A stretch of 64,000 bases of DNA from Candidatus Sumerlaeota bacterium. GTDB lineage: Bacteria; Sumerlaeota; Sumerlaeia; JAFGJS01. Positions 25,809-36,350 of the stretch are shown piece after piece; position 1 is the first letter of the stretch, and each line of letters starts with the position of its first letter. The position numbers and the translations under genes were made by a program. The stretch is taken from positions 41,458 through 105,457 of the forward strand of contig JAFGJS010000030.1 in assembly GCA_016928995.1 (NCBI GenBank), in the 5' to 3' direction. The notes beneath the pieces are model-generated. The model made no database searches, was not told the DNA's origin, and saw only the letters and a program-made list of their open reading frames with translations.

Positions 25809-26189
25809 TCATGGTCAAGAGCATGCTCCGGCAGGGCTGAGCTAGAATCAAGCGGAATCAATCCCGCTTTATCGCGTGGGTGCATGTCTTCATCCAGGCA
25901 GTGGTTATTGTATATTCCGCTGATCGTTGACGGCTGTCATGATTTTTGCGGGGCAAAAATCCCGCCAGCTTGAGTTGTTTTGTCCGTCTACCCAGGGCGG
26001 CGCTCACGGCCGCAAGCGGAAAACCAAACCGACAACTGCATTGCGAAACGCTCCGCAGGAGCCTTTCGCTGCTCTGCCCTGGACTACGATCTTGAGCGCT
26101 TTCAGCGCTAATAAGGAGCCATGATTAGAAGAGATATGATCTTCGCGCATGCTGTCAGAATGAAGAAATGTACCTGATCGCATCATGGA
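25809..26189. other. Intergenic region between ligA and wecB
   Basis: The gap between the ligA stop (26190) and the wecB start (25808). Beyond the repeat copy at 25930-26126 no gene or RNA is apparent. The wecB promoter would have to lie in 25809-25929. Confidence 0.5.
25930..26126 (+). repeat. Dispersed palindromic repeat, copy B
   Basis: Forward-strand copy of the element at 488-638. It starts ACGGCTGTCATGATTTTTGC, continues with CGGCGCTCACGGCCGCAAGC, and ends AGCGCTAATAAGGAGCCATGATT-like sequence. Its central part is about 45 bases longer than in copy A, with an inserted CGAAACGCTCCGCAGGAGCC segment, itself a small inverted repeat. The two copies face each other and bracket the entire polysaccharide region. 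Confidence 0.75.
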
Positions 26190-28250
<2,061 letters not shown>

Positions 28251-28335
28251 TCAGAATTGCATGCGTTGTGTTCTGCGTTTTCAATGCGCAAGGCGCAATT
28301 GACAATTCGCAATGTGGCTATTTCTTGGTGGATCG

Positions 28336-29115
28336 TCAGCTGCCGTAGGTGAGGCGGGTGGCCAGCACCTCGGGCAATCCCTGTTCGAGGATTCGGCTCT
28401 GGGCGGCGTCGATGTCGTACGGCACGCGGACCAGTTCCAGCCGTTTCGTGTTGCGGTCGTATAGCGCGAAGCAGGACTCCGGATTATGGTCGCGCGGCTG
28501 GCCTACGCTGCCGACGTTCACCAGGTAGCGGTATTGCTCTTGGATCTCGATCTGCGGCTCTTCGGGGCACATCAGTTTGCCGTCGCGGTTCTCGATGATG
28601 AACGGCTGATGGGAATGCCCGATGCAGCAGATGCGCTCCTTGAAATGTTCGAAGTTCAGGTGCGCGTCCGGGATGCTGAGGATGTAATTCCACTCTTCTG
28701 GATTGCGCGGCGAGGCGTGGACGAGGAAGACGTCCTCCAGCGAGATTTCCATCGGCCGGCTGCGCAGGAAGTCCTGATTTTCTTTGGAGAGCTCGTTTTG
28801 CGTCCAGCGGATGGCCTGCTTGGCGACGGCGTTGAAGTTTGTGATGTCCAGCTCGCCCAGCGCGGCCTGGTCGTGGTTGCCCAGCACGCAGGGAACCTTT
28901 TTTTCGCGCAGGATGGTGACGCATTCATTGGGATGACCGCCGTAGCCGACGATGTCGCCCAGGCAGTAGACTTGATCGACTTTGAGCTCTTCGATGCGCT
29001 GCAGCACGGCTTGCAGCGCGGGCAGGTTGGCGTGTATATCCGAGATGACCGCGATGCGCGGAGGCCTGTCCGGCCTCGTTTCATAGCGCATGGTTACATC
29101 GATTTTATTTGTCAT
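28336..29115 (-). CDS. Calcineurin-like metallophosphoesterase
   Basis: 259-aa phosphoesterase with the complete dimetal motif set: RIAVISDIHANLPAL (D-x-H), YCLGDIVGYGGHPNE (G-D), VLGNHDQAALGE (G-N-H-D) and CIGHSHQPFI (G-H-x-H). Architecture and length resemble the YfcE-like/serine-threonine phosphatase-related group of bacterial phosphoesterases. The substrate is unknown. Its start overlaps the end of the FHA gene by 11 bases, so the two are probably co-transcribed; a start at 29091 (MRYETRP) is an alternative. Confidence 0.88.
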   Translation of the reverse strand: MTNKIDVTMRYETRPDRPPRIAVISDIHANLPALQAVLQRIEELKVDQVYCLGDIVGYGGHPNECVTILREKKVPCVLGNHDQAALGELDITNFNAVAKQAIRWTQNELSKENQDFLRSRPMEISLEDVFLVHASPRNPEEWNYILSIPDAHLNFEHFKERICCIGHSHQPFIIENRDGKLMCPEEPQIEIQEQYRYLVNVGSVGQPRDHNPESCFALYDRNTKRLELVRVPYDIDAAQSRILEQGLPEVLATRLTYGS

Positions 29116-30760
29116 AATCTTTGCCTGTCAATTGCTTGAGCCGCTTGAGGGCCTCTTTACGGATGGCCGGACTGGCGTTTTTCAGCGCGCGTTCCCAGAG
29201 TTTGATCTCCTTTTGTGCATCGGCGTCATCCGCGGCCGGGGCTTCTTCAGCCGGCTCTTCATCGGCTTCTTCTTCCACAGGCGCGGCTTCCTCTGGCTCG
29301 CTGCTGGCTTCGTCTTCGGCGGCTTCCAGTTCTTCCTCGGCCTCTTCTTCGGGCGGCGCGGCTTCGATTTCTTCAACAGCTTCGTCGAGTTCGGCTTCCG
29401 CTTCCGCGGCTTCCGCCTCCGGTAGGGCTTCTTCTTCCTCGTCGTCGGCGCTTTCCTTGACGATTTGCTTGACGACATCGGCGACGTCGAGTTCCGAGTC
29501 GAGTTCGAGAACGTTCAAGTCGCTGTTGGAGGAATGCGAGAAGACTTCAACTCCATCCGGCGGCGCGGTTTTGCCCGGTTGCGCGGCTTCGGGTTCCGGC
29601 TGGTCCTTTTGCTCTTCTTCCGGGGCCGCTTCGACTTCGGCCGCGGCCTCGCGCGGAATCGAAAGCATATTGGCTGTGGTGTAGACGTAATCCGCGTTTT
29701 CCACGAAAACGGCGATGAATTGATCTTCACTGTTAGGCAATTCAACGGCTTGCGGCGCTGGCTCCGCTTCCGGTTCGGGCTCCTCGGGCGCGGCCTCCGC
29801 TTCGGCGGGCGATTCCGCATCGATAAAGGCGTCCGGCTCTTCCCGGAATTCAACGACGCCTTCGCTGGGCGTCGCATCTTCCATCGAGACCAGTTCGGCT
29901 TCATCGTCGCCGTCATAGGCCAGGGTCTCTTTGGCTCCAGATGGGATCTCCCGGTCCAGCACGGGTTCGTGCACGAAGTGAAGCCGGCATGATCCGATCT
30001 GGATCACATCGTTATGCAGCAACTCGCGCTCGCCGTCCTCTTCCTTCAGCGGTTCGCCGTTGACCAGCGTTCCGCGCCAGCTGCCCAGATCCTTAATGAT
30101 AAACTGATCGTCCGTGCGTCCGATCATCGCATGCTGCTTGGAGGCGAAGATATCCGGCAGCACGATGTCGTTCGATTTGGCCTTGCCGATGGCGGTCTCC
30201 GCTTTGCTGATCTGATATTGCCAGTTGTTTTTGCCTTTGCTGATGCGCAGCACGGGGACGAACGGTTTGCCTGGTTCGACGGGCGGGGCGGGCTGGATGT
30301 CGGAGTAATCGAGTTTCGCTTGCGGCGGCGGCGGAATTTCCCCGGAGCCTTCCGGCTCTTCCGGCGCCTCGGCCTCAGCCTCGGCCTCTGGGGCGGAATC
30401 CATGGCGCTCGATTTCGGCGCCGTCGCGTCGTCCAGTATTTCCACGGACGACGTGATCGTGTCGTCTTCCATGAGTTCCGGGACGGTGAATCTGAACTCC
30501 ACGCGCCCCACGGAGATCACGTCGCCTTCGCTGAGCTCCGTTTTGGTCACGCGCTCGCCGTTGACGAGCGTGCCGTTGGAACTGTTCAGGTCGGTCAGAA
30601 TATACTTGCCGCCCTCGACGCGGATGCGCGCATGGCTACGTGAGACGTTCAGGTTTTCAATGACGATATCGTTATCGCGGGAGCGGCCGATCGTAATGAC
30701 ATCCTGTTCCAGGACGTATTCCTTGTGGTCGCTTTCGCAGATCAATGCAATTGGCGCCAT
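29105..30760 (-). CDS. Double FHA-domain protein with an acidic, alanine-rich linker
   Basis: 551 aa from MAPIALICE. Two forkhead-associated domains bind phosphothreonine. The first, residues 1-95, has ITIGRSRDNDIVIENLNVSR, SHARI and SSNGTLVNG. The second, roughly residues 175-265, has TAIGKAKSNDIVLPDIFASK, QHAMIG and SWRGTLVNGE. The rest, about 280 residues, is extremely rich in Glu and Ala with little complexity. The tail (LWERALKNASPAIRKEALKR) is helical and HEAT-like. No kinase is nearby. The frame is open to 30841, but 30760 fits the domain start and follows GAGGGTGGG. Its position beside pilC suggests a regulatory scaffold for the secretion or pilus system. Confidence 0.87.
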   Translation of the reverse strand: MAPIALICESDHKEYVLEQDVITIGRSRDNDIVIENLNVSRSHARIRVEGGKYILTDLNSSNGTLVNGERVTKTELSEGDVISVGRVEFRFTVPELMEDDTITSSVEILDDATAPKSSAMDSAPEAEAEAEAPEEPEGSGEIPPPPQAKLDYSDIQPAPPVEPGKPFVPVLRISKGKNNWQYQISKAETAIGKAKSNDIVLPDIFASKQHAMIGRTDDQFIIKDLGSWRGTLVNGEPLKEEDGERELLHNDVIQIGSCRLHFVHEPVLDREIPSGAKETLAYDGDDEAELVSMEDATPSEGVVEFREEPDAFIDAESPAEAEAAPEEPEPEAEPAPQAVELPNSEDQFIAVFVENADYVYTTANMLSIPREAAAEVEAAPEEEQKDQPEPEAAQPGKTAPPDGVEVFSHSSNSDLNVLELDSELDVADVVKQIVKESADDEEEEALPEAEAAEAEAELDEAVEEIEAAPPEEEAEEELEAAEDEASSEPEEAAPVEEEADEEPAEEAPAADDADAQKEIKLWERALKNASPAIRKEALKRLKQLTGKDYDK

Positions 30761-31043
30761 ACCATTACCCACCCTCATCGCATGTGTGTCGCATGTTCTC
30801 CCGGCGGCTAATTCGCCCTTCGACCGAACCGCAGGATACATTCGCGAAGCTTGGCTGAATGCAACTTATCGGATTGAACATCCGTTGGTCAAAGAAAATT
30901 GTCGCATTCCGTGTGTTGCGCACATGGTTTTTTTCAGGGCGAATATTCAGGGTTTTGATCCGTCCTTGCCAGTAAAATCGGAGCGCGCGGGCCGCTTTTC
31001 CGCGGCGGCCGCGCGCTGCGCCTGCTTTTTTCCGGCCGATCCC

Positions 31044-32243
31044 TTATTCAGAGATATAGTCCAGCATGCTGAAATAGGGCATGAACAGCGCGAATGCGAT
31101 GAACAGCACAACGACTCCCATGATCAGGATCAGAGCCACTTCGATCAAGCTTTGAATGATGGGAATGGCGGCTTCCACCTCGTCGTCGCAGTTGTCCGCG
31201 ATGTTCAGCAGCATCGTATCCAGCGTGCCGGATTCCTCGCCGACAGAGATCATGTCCGTGATCACCGGAGGAAACATCACTGTCTCGTCGCGCAGCGGCG
31301 TTTCGAATTTCCCGCCGCTTTCCAGGCTCTGTCCCACGCGGCGAAGGGCTTTGCTCATGCGCGGGCTCTCGGAGGAATCCGCCGTGACTCGCAGCGCCTC
31401 CATGAGCGGAATGCCGGCGGCCAGCAGGCTGCCCAGCGAACGCATGGTGCGGGAGAGGGCGATGTTGACGGATAGATTACGAAGCCGCGGGATAGTGAGC
31501 AGGGCCGATTCCAGTGTGCGGCGGCCCATGTTGCTGCGAAGATAGAAGAATCCGCCGAGCAGAACCGCGGCGATGGCGCCGATGACGCCTAGCCAATATT
31601 GCTCGAAGAATGCGCTAATGGTCATCAGCGCAGCCGTGGCTGTGCTGACGTGAGCTTCAGCGGGCAGCTCAGCGGTGAACGCGGGAACGGCCTTGCCCAG
31701 CAGCACCGCGATGACGATGGCCATCATGGTGAAGACGAAAACGGGATAGATCGAGATTGCCATGACCTTGCGACGCATGTTCAATTTGCTCTCCAGCACT
31801 TCGGTCAGACGCGCCAGGGCGCTCTCCAGAATCCCGCCTTTTTCGCCGATGCGCACGATGTTGACGAAGAGATTGTTGAACACCTTCGGGTGCTTCTCCA
31901 GCGAGTCGGCGAGGTTGCTGCCGGAGTCGATGGCGACGGCGATCTCTTTGACGATTTCGCGCAATTTGGGATGTTGTGTGCGCTCGGCCAGGATCTGCAG
32001 CGAGCGTTGCAACGGTATGCCCACGTTGAGCAGCGTCGAAAGTTGCCGGCAGAAGATCGACGTTTGCTTCAGGCCCGGTCCGCCGATGACGATGCCTTTG
32101 CCCGGCGCCGCCGCGCGGGACGCCGGGGCGGGAGCAGGAGCCGCGGCTGCGGCCGGCTCCTGGGTCTCGCCTTCGGTCTTGGCGGCTTGGCGCTCGCGGA
32201 TGGCGTCCCGCAGCGAGCGTTTCTCATGGGTGTCTGGAGACAT
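31044..32243 (-). CDS. Type II secretion/type IV pilus inner-membrane platform protein (GspF/PilC)
   Basis: 399-aa polytopic platform protein. After an Ala/Pro-rich 50-residue N-terminus come two T2SSF repeats: FCRQLSTLLNVGIPLQRSLQ with VAIDSGSNLADSLEKHPKVF and ISIYPVFVFTMMAIVIAVLL, then the second copy ALSRTMRSLGSLLAAGIPLM with MISVGEESGTLDTMLLNIAD. It links the ATPase to the pseudopilin machinery in the inner membrane. AAGGAG precedes the ATG. It lies downstream of the PilB/GspE gene, separated by a 132-base gap containing an inverted repeat. Confidence 0.93.
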   Translation of the reverse strand: MSPDTHEKRSLRDAIRERQAAKTEGETQEPAAAAAPAPAPASRAAAPGKGIVIGGPGLKQTSIFCRQLSTLLNVGIPLQRSLQILAERTQHPKLREIVKEIAVAIDSGSNLADSLEKHPKVFNNLFVNIVRIGEKGGILESALARLTEVLESKLNMRRKVMAISIYPVFVFTMMAIVIAVLLGKAVPAFTAELPAEAHVSTATAALMTISAFFEQYWLGVIGAIAAVLLGGFFYLRSNMGRRTLESALLTIPRLRNLSVNIALSRTMRSLGSLLAAGIPLMEALRVTADSSESPRMSKALRRVGQSLESGGKFETPLRDETVMFPPVITDMISVGEESGTLDTMLLNIADNCDDEVEAAIPIIQSLIEVALILIMGVVVLFIAFALFMPYFSMLDYISE

Positions 32244-32281
32244 GGATCCACTCCTTATGGCAGCATTTGATAGTATTCAGT

Positions 32282-32365
32282 GTTCAGAGTTGAGTGTTCA
32301 GAATTGATGTTTGGAAAATCCAAACGAGCTCGGTCATCCTGAACACTGAACACTCAGCTCTGAAC
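32282..32365. repeat. Inverted repeat (GTTCAGAG-type) between pilB and pilC
   Basis: The left arm 32282-32301 (GTTCAGAGTTGAGTGTTCAG) pairs with the right arm 32346-32365 with one G-T wobble. A smaller hairpin (TTTGG...CCAAA, about 32310-32324) lies in the loop. TTCAGTGTTCAG words of this kind are common dispersed repeats. It could act as an mRNA hairpin that sets different levels for the ATPase and platform genes, but there is no U-tract. Confidence 0.65.
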
Positions 32366-32375
32366 GCACATTTCG

Positions 32376-34601
32376 CTATTCGTTCATCAGCACACTGCTG
32401 ATGATTTCCTCCGCTGTGGTCAGCCCGGCCTTGATCTTCAAGATCGCATTTTCGCGCAAGGTCATCATGCCGTCCGCCACGGCGGCTTCCAAAATCGCCG
32501 ACTCGGGGGCGTTATCGCTGATCAGATTGCGCAGTTTCGCGTTGATCACCATCACTTCATAGATGCCCACACGGCCGTGTTTGCCCGTGCCCCAGCAAGC
32601 GTCGCAGCCCTTGCCCTCGTAAAATTTTGGCTTGGATTCGGGCGGCAGGCCCAGTTCCGCCAGCATGGTCTTGGTGACGCGTTGCGGCGTCTTGCACTCC
32701 TGGCAGATCAGGCGCACGAGCCGTTGGGAGATGATTCCCGCCACCGAGGTGGAAATCAGGAAATGCGGCACGCCCATGTGGCCCAGCGATGAAATGGCGC
32801 TGGGTCCGGTGTTGGAATGCAACGTGCTGAAAACCAGGTGGCCGGTGAGCGCGGCGCGCATGGCCACTTGCGCCGTTTCAGGATCGCGAATCTCTCCGAC
32901 CATGATTACGTCCGGATCTTGCCGCAGGATTGAACGCAGTCCGCTGGCGAACGACACGTTCGCCCTGAAGTTCACCGGCACCTGGTTCACGCCGGGAAGC
33001 TGGTACTCCACGGGATCCTCGATCGTGACCAGATTGCGGTTCTCGTTGTTGATCAAATTCAGCGCGGTGTAGAGCGTGGTTGTTTTGCCCGAGCCGGTCG
33101 GACCGACGGTCAGGATGCAGCCGTAAGTGCGCTGCAGGAGCTTGCGCAGGGCGTCCTGTTGATTCTGCTCAAGCCCCAGGTCCGTGAGGCCGGCGACGAC
33201 GGTCTGATTGCGCAGGGCGCGGATGACGATTTTCTCGCCCAGCATGCAGGGGAGCGTGGAGACGCGGAAGTCGTATTTGCTGCGTTCGCCCTGCAGGCTG
33301 AAGTTTCCATCCTGCGGACGCCGCCGTTCCGTCACGTCCATGTTCGCCATCACCTTGACGCGCGAGATGATCTCGGCCATGATGCTGCGCGGGAGATCGC
33401 TGATCTTATGCAGCACGCCGTCGATGCGATAGCGCACGCGCAAGGCTTCCTGCGTCGGCTCCATGTGAATGTCCGTCGCGTTGGCCCTCATGGCGTCTTC
33501 GATGATCTTCGAAACCAGCTGCACAGTGGTCATGCTGTCCACTGCGCTCTCTTCATCGGCGTCAGCCGCCGCATGGAATCCCTGTCCCGCGCTCATTTTT
33601 CCACTCGCTATCTCCGCCTTTTCCTTTGCGGCTGTATTGGCGCGCAGGCTTGCTTCGCGCACGCTATAGACTTGGTTGATGCAGTCGATGATTTTATTCT
33701 GCGGCGCGCCGGACATGCGCACGGGGCGGCAGGTAAGCAGCGAGAGCGTGTCCGCCAGGCTGAAATTCAACGGATCGGCCACGGCGATATGCAGATACTC
33801 AGGGCGGTATTCCAACGGCAGGAAAGTTTCCCGCCGGACGCAGCCAGTGGGGAACAGCGCGGACGCGTCGTCCGAGACCATCTCTGGTTTCAGCGACAAG
33901 GTGGGCAGTTCAAGCGGCTCGCTCAGCAGTTCGACGAACTTGCCTTCCGTTATTTTGCCCCGCTGAAACAGCGCTTCGCAGAAGTACTGGTGCGCGTCGA
34001 TGGCCTCCTGCAGAATCTCGTCGAACAGCGCCTCTTCCACGATCTCATTGAGACTGAAGATGCGCCGGATCTGATTCATCCGATTGTCGTCGTAATACGG
34101 ATGCTCCGAGTTTCGCGCGGCCGCGCTGATTATGTTAGCATCGAGACGGCGGCGCTCGAACAGATCGCAATACAGGTCGTCCTGATCTTCGTTTTTGAAT
34201 TTTTTCAACGCAGCTTTCAGCTCATCCTTCAATGCCGGCTTCAGCTCGATCAGGACGCCCAGAAACGTCTCGGCCGGCGTCTGATTGAGCCGCAGGATAT
34301 ACAGCATCTCGTCATCCTGCAGGTTGACCGGCTGCAAACCGTCAGTCCGGTTGGCGCCGGTTTTTTTGTCCTTGCGGCTGCGGAAGGGATTAATGTCCTG
34401 ATTGGCGATTTCGAGCAGCGTGTCGCGCGAAACCTGGGCCAGTTCCTTGAACGCCGAGGTGGAGACGTCGCTTTTCATGATATCGATCAGCGATTTGCCA
34501 TCATAGGCGCGCATCGATGATTGCAGCCGCTCATGGAGAGCGTCGGTCAGGATGCCCATCTCGCGACACAGGTTGATCAGGCGGTAAGGTTGCACTTTCA
34601 T
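32376..34601 (-). CDS. Type II secretion/type IV pilus assembly ATPase (GspE/PilB)
   Basis: 741-aa hexameric ATPase. The N-terminal half holds a long MshEN/GspE-N region (LPLEYRPEYLHIAVADPLNF); residues 390 onward form the RecA-like motor. Walker A is GPTGSGKTTTLYTAL, the Asp-box region is IEDPVEYQLPGVNQVPVNFR, Walker B is DPDVIMVGEIRDPETAQ, and a Cys4 zinc motif is present (CQECKTPQ...CDACWGTGKHGR). It powers pseudopilus or pilus assembly at the inner membrane. The first 170 residues are an unusually long extension. Four bases separate its start from the GspK-like gene stop. Confidence 0.94.
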   Translation of the reverse strand: MKVQPYRLINLCREMGILTDALHERLQSSMRAYDGKSLIDIMKSDVSTSAFKELAQVSRDTLLEIANQDINPFRSRKDKKTGANRTDGLQPVNLQDDEMLYILRLNQTPAETFLGVLIELKPALKDELKAALKKFKNEDQDDLYCDLFERRRLDANIISAAARNSEHPYYDDNRMNQIRRIFSLNEIVEEALFDEILQEAIDAHQYFCEALFQRGKITEGKFVELLSEPLELPTLSLKPEMVSDDASALFPTGCVRRETFLPLEYRPEYLHIAVADPLNFSLADTLSLLTCRPVRMSGAPQNKIIDCINQVYSVREASLRANTAAKEKAEIASGKMSAGQGFHAAADADEESAVDSMTTVQLVSKIIEDAMRANATDIHMEPTQEALRVRYRIDGVLHKISDLPRSIMAEIISRVKVMANMDVTERRRPQDGNFSLQGERSKYDFRVSTLPCMLGEKIVIRALRNQTVVAGLTDLGLEQNQQDALRKLLQRTYGCILTVGPTGSGKTTTLYTALNLINNENRNLVTIEDPVEYQLPGVNQVPVNFRANVSFASGLRSILRQDPDVIMVGEIRDPETAQVAMRAALTGHLVFSTLHSNTGPSAISSLGHMGVPHFLISTSVAGIISQRLVRLICQECKTPQRVTKTMLAELGLPPESKPKFYEGKGCDACWGTGKHGRVGIYEVMVINAKLRNLISDNAPESAILEAAVADGMMTLRENAILKIKAGLTTAEEIISSVLMNE

Positions 34602-34605
34602 GGGC

Positions 34606-35100
34606 TTAGCTTCCTATCAGGGGCAACGGCGCCCGGTCCGGATTGTTGGGATTCCACAGCCACTGTGTGATTTTGTCCGACGGCGGCAATTCATCCAAAG
34701 TCTTCATCTGCGCTTCGGGCTTGCCCCGGAAAAGACGCAATTCAACCAACCAGTCTCCTTCGCTGGGCTGCACGCCATTTGCCGCGTAGCGCGCGTCGCC
34801 GGTCTCGATTTCTTCCTTAATGACCACGATGAAGGAGGCGCCCAGCGCGGTGTTGCTCAGGTCCATCTGGACAATCAGCCATTGAGCGGCTTCCAGATTT
34901 TTCAGGTTGGCCGGCAACAGCGCCGCTTGCATCAGCATGCGCTCCTGGATCCGGCGCTCCACGTTGGCTGTGTTGCGATAGCTCATTTGCCACGCCGCGC
35001 TGGCCGAAGTGGCCACGATCACCAGGATCGCCAGCACGCCCAGCGCAACCATCAGGATAAAGCCGGAGCGGCGTCGTTGGATGGTGTGTTTGCATATCAT
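34606..35100 (-). CDS. GspK/PilX-like minor pseudopilin
   Basis: 164 aa. The N-terminus is prepilin-like: basic QRRRSG, then the hydrophobic FILMVALGVLAILVIVATSA. Cleavage is expected after Gly13. The Glu usually at position +5 is absent, as is typical of GspK/PilX proteins that cap the pseudopilus. The remainder gives no strong family match. It overlaps the preceding pseudopilin gene by 4 bases (ATGA) and runs into pilB, so it belongs to this operon. The GspK assignment rests on the N-terminus and position. Confidence 0.68.
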   Translation of the reverse strand: MICKHTIQRRRSGFILMVALGVLAILVIVATSASAAWQMSYRNTANVERRIQERMLMQAALLPANLKNLEAAQWLIVQMDLSNTALGASFIVVIKEEIETGDARYAANGVQPSEGDWLVELRLFRGKPEAQMKTLDELPPSDKITQWLWNPNNPDRAPLPLIGS

Positions 35101-35702
35101 GGCAGCGCAACCCCCGAGTTGAGGATCACCGGCCGCGTCATGACCTTGGCGCGGTCCTGGACCGTGACGCGATAGCGCACGAAGCGCGGCCGCTGGTTTT
35201 CCGGATACTGCTCTTGAATCTGCGGTTCGATGTTTTCATCGAACGCATCGGCGAAAAAGAACTCGACGTCGGAGTTATACAGGTCGGATTGCCCTCCGGC
35301 CATTTGCTCGCGGGATCCGTATTTTGCGGCGACGGCGCGCGACTCGCCGTCGTCCGAGGTAGGCTTGTTTTCAATCACGACGAGTTGCCAGGGTGCGTCC
35401 GCCGAGGCTCCTGCGCGAGAATAAAGGGCGATGCGCCGGTTGCGGAATTTTTCTTCGGTTCCGGCGGGCTTTTCCACGCCATACGCGGCCGGGTTCAGGG
35501 ATTGGCTCAGCGCGGCGCTGATCGTGTTGGAGATCATCAGCGCTTCATCCAGGGCGTGAGCTTGCAATATCTGGCGGCGGGCGACTTTGTCCGTTTGATC
35601 GTAGCAAGTCCAGATCATGCCCAGCACGGCCGCGCCGACGGCCGCGCAGATCGTGGTTTCAATCATCGTCATACCGAGTCTGCGGGAATGGCGTCGCATC
35701 AT
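35097..35702 (-). CDS. Type IV pilin-like pseudopilin (GspJ-like)
   Basis: 201 aa from the ATG at 35702 (the frame is open to 35750). The class III prepilin signal reads MMRRHSRRLG followed by MTMIETTICAAVGAAVLGMI, cleavage after Gly and Glu at +5. The mature domain is 190 residues long, longer than GspH/GspI, which fits a GspJ/PulJ-like minor pseudopilin. It forms a 4-base ATGA overlap with the next upstream pseudopilin and with the GspK-like gene downstream, so the three should be translated together. Confidence 0.8.
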   Translation of the reverse strand: MMRRHSRRLGMTMIETTICAAVGAAVLGMIWTCYDQTDKVARRQILQAHALDEALMISNTISAALSQSLNPAAYGVEKPAGTEEKFRNRRIALYSRAGASADAPWQLVVIENKPTSDDGESRAVAAKYGSREQMAGGQSDLYNSDVEFFFADAFDENIEPQIQEQYPENQRPRFVRYRVTVQDRAKVMTRPVILNSGVALP

Positions 35703-36163
35703 GCCCCTCCCTTCGCGCCGACCTGCCCGGCGATTTCCATGGAATCCCACAGATCCCCGGCTTCATCGGGTTTCAGCCGGTTTTTGCGGAAAAACACCCG
35801 GATGTGATATTCCACGACGCTGCCGGAATGATTCAGTTCCGCGCGCCAGGAGTAGTTGGGATCGGCTTGAAACGGCTTGGTGGCGGAGGCCGCGGGCAGT
35901 TGAGCCGCTTGCTGGCCCTGCATGGCGGCGAGCAAGGCGTCATAGCCGGCGGCTTCAAATTCGGCGGCTTTCATGCGGGCCAGTTCCACGGCGATGGCGC
36001 GATTGACGGCGCGCTGGTTCGCCGCGAAGTTGGTGCGCAGGATATTCATTGAGCCGTAGATGCCGAACGTCAGCACCAGCATGGCAAAGAGAATTTCGAG
36101 AAAACTAAGACCCGCGCGGCGAGAGCGCGGAGACAAGGACGGTCCAGAACGTCTTGGCAGCAT
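35699..36163 (-). CDS. Type IV pilin-like pseudopilin (GspI/PilV-like)
   Basis: 154 aa from MLPRRSGP (the frame is open to 36232). The prepilin cleavage motif is RRAG followed by LSFLEILFAMLVLTFGIYGS, with Glu at +5. AGGGG lies about 7 bases before the ATG at 36163 and favours this start. The mature part is short (about 135 residues), as for GspI/PilV minor pseudopilins. First gene of the pseudopilin-ATPase-platform operon seen in this window; the major pseudopilin (GspG) and secretin (GspD) are not here. Confidence 0.82.
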   Translation of the reverse strand: MLPRRSGPSLSPRSRRAGLSFLEILFAMLVLTFGIYGSMNILRTNFAANQRAVNRAIAVELARMKAAEFEAAGYDALLAAMQGQQAAQLPAASATKPFQADPNYSWRAELNHSGSVVEYHIRVFFRKNRLKPDEAGDLWDSMEIAGQVGAKGGA

Positions 36164-36350
36164 AGCTGAACCCCTGTGGTTATGGCGAGTTGGAAGCGGA
36201 TGCATGGCCTCTGCATGCATCCGCTTCGTCATTCCGTATCGGCTGTTGAAACCAGCGAGTTAAATCCTAAATTTCAATAAACCACAAAAAACGCCGGTTT
36301 GTCCAACAATTTCATCATGACCGCAGGTTTTGGTTTGTTTTTTATTTCGC

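Noticed and set aside
25927-26186. Small proteins in the wecB-ligA gap
   Set aside because: The open frames are created by the dispersed repeat and have no supporting signals.
33159-34520. Forward 453-codon frame over the pilB gene
   Set aside because: It lies antisense to a gene with clear Walker motifs and shows no domain of its own.
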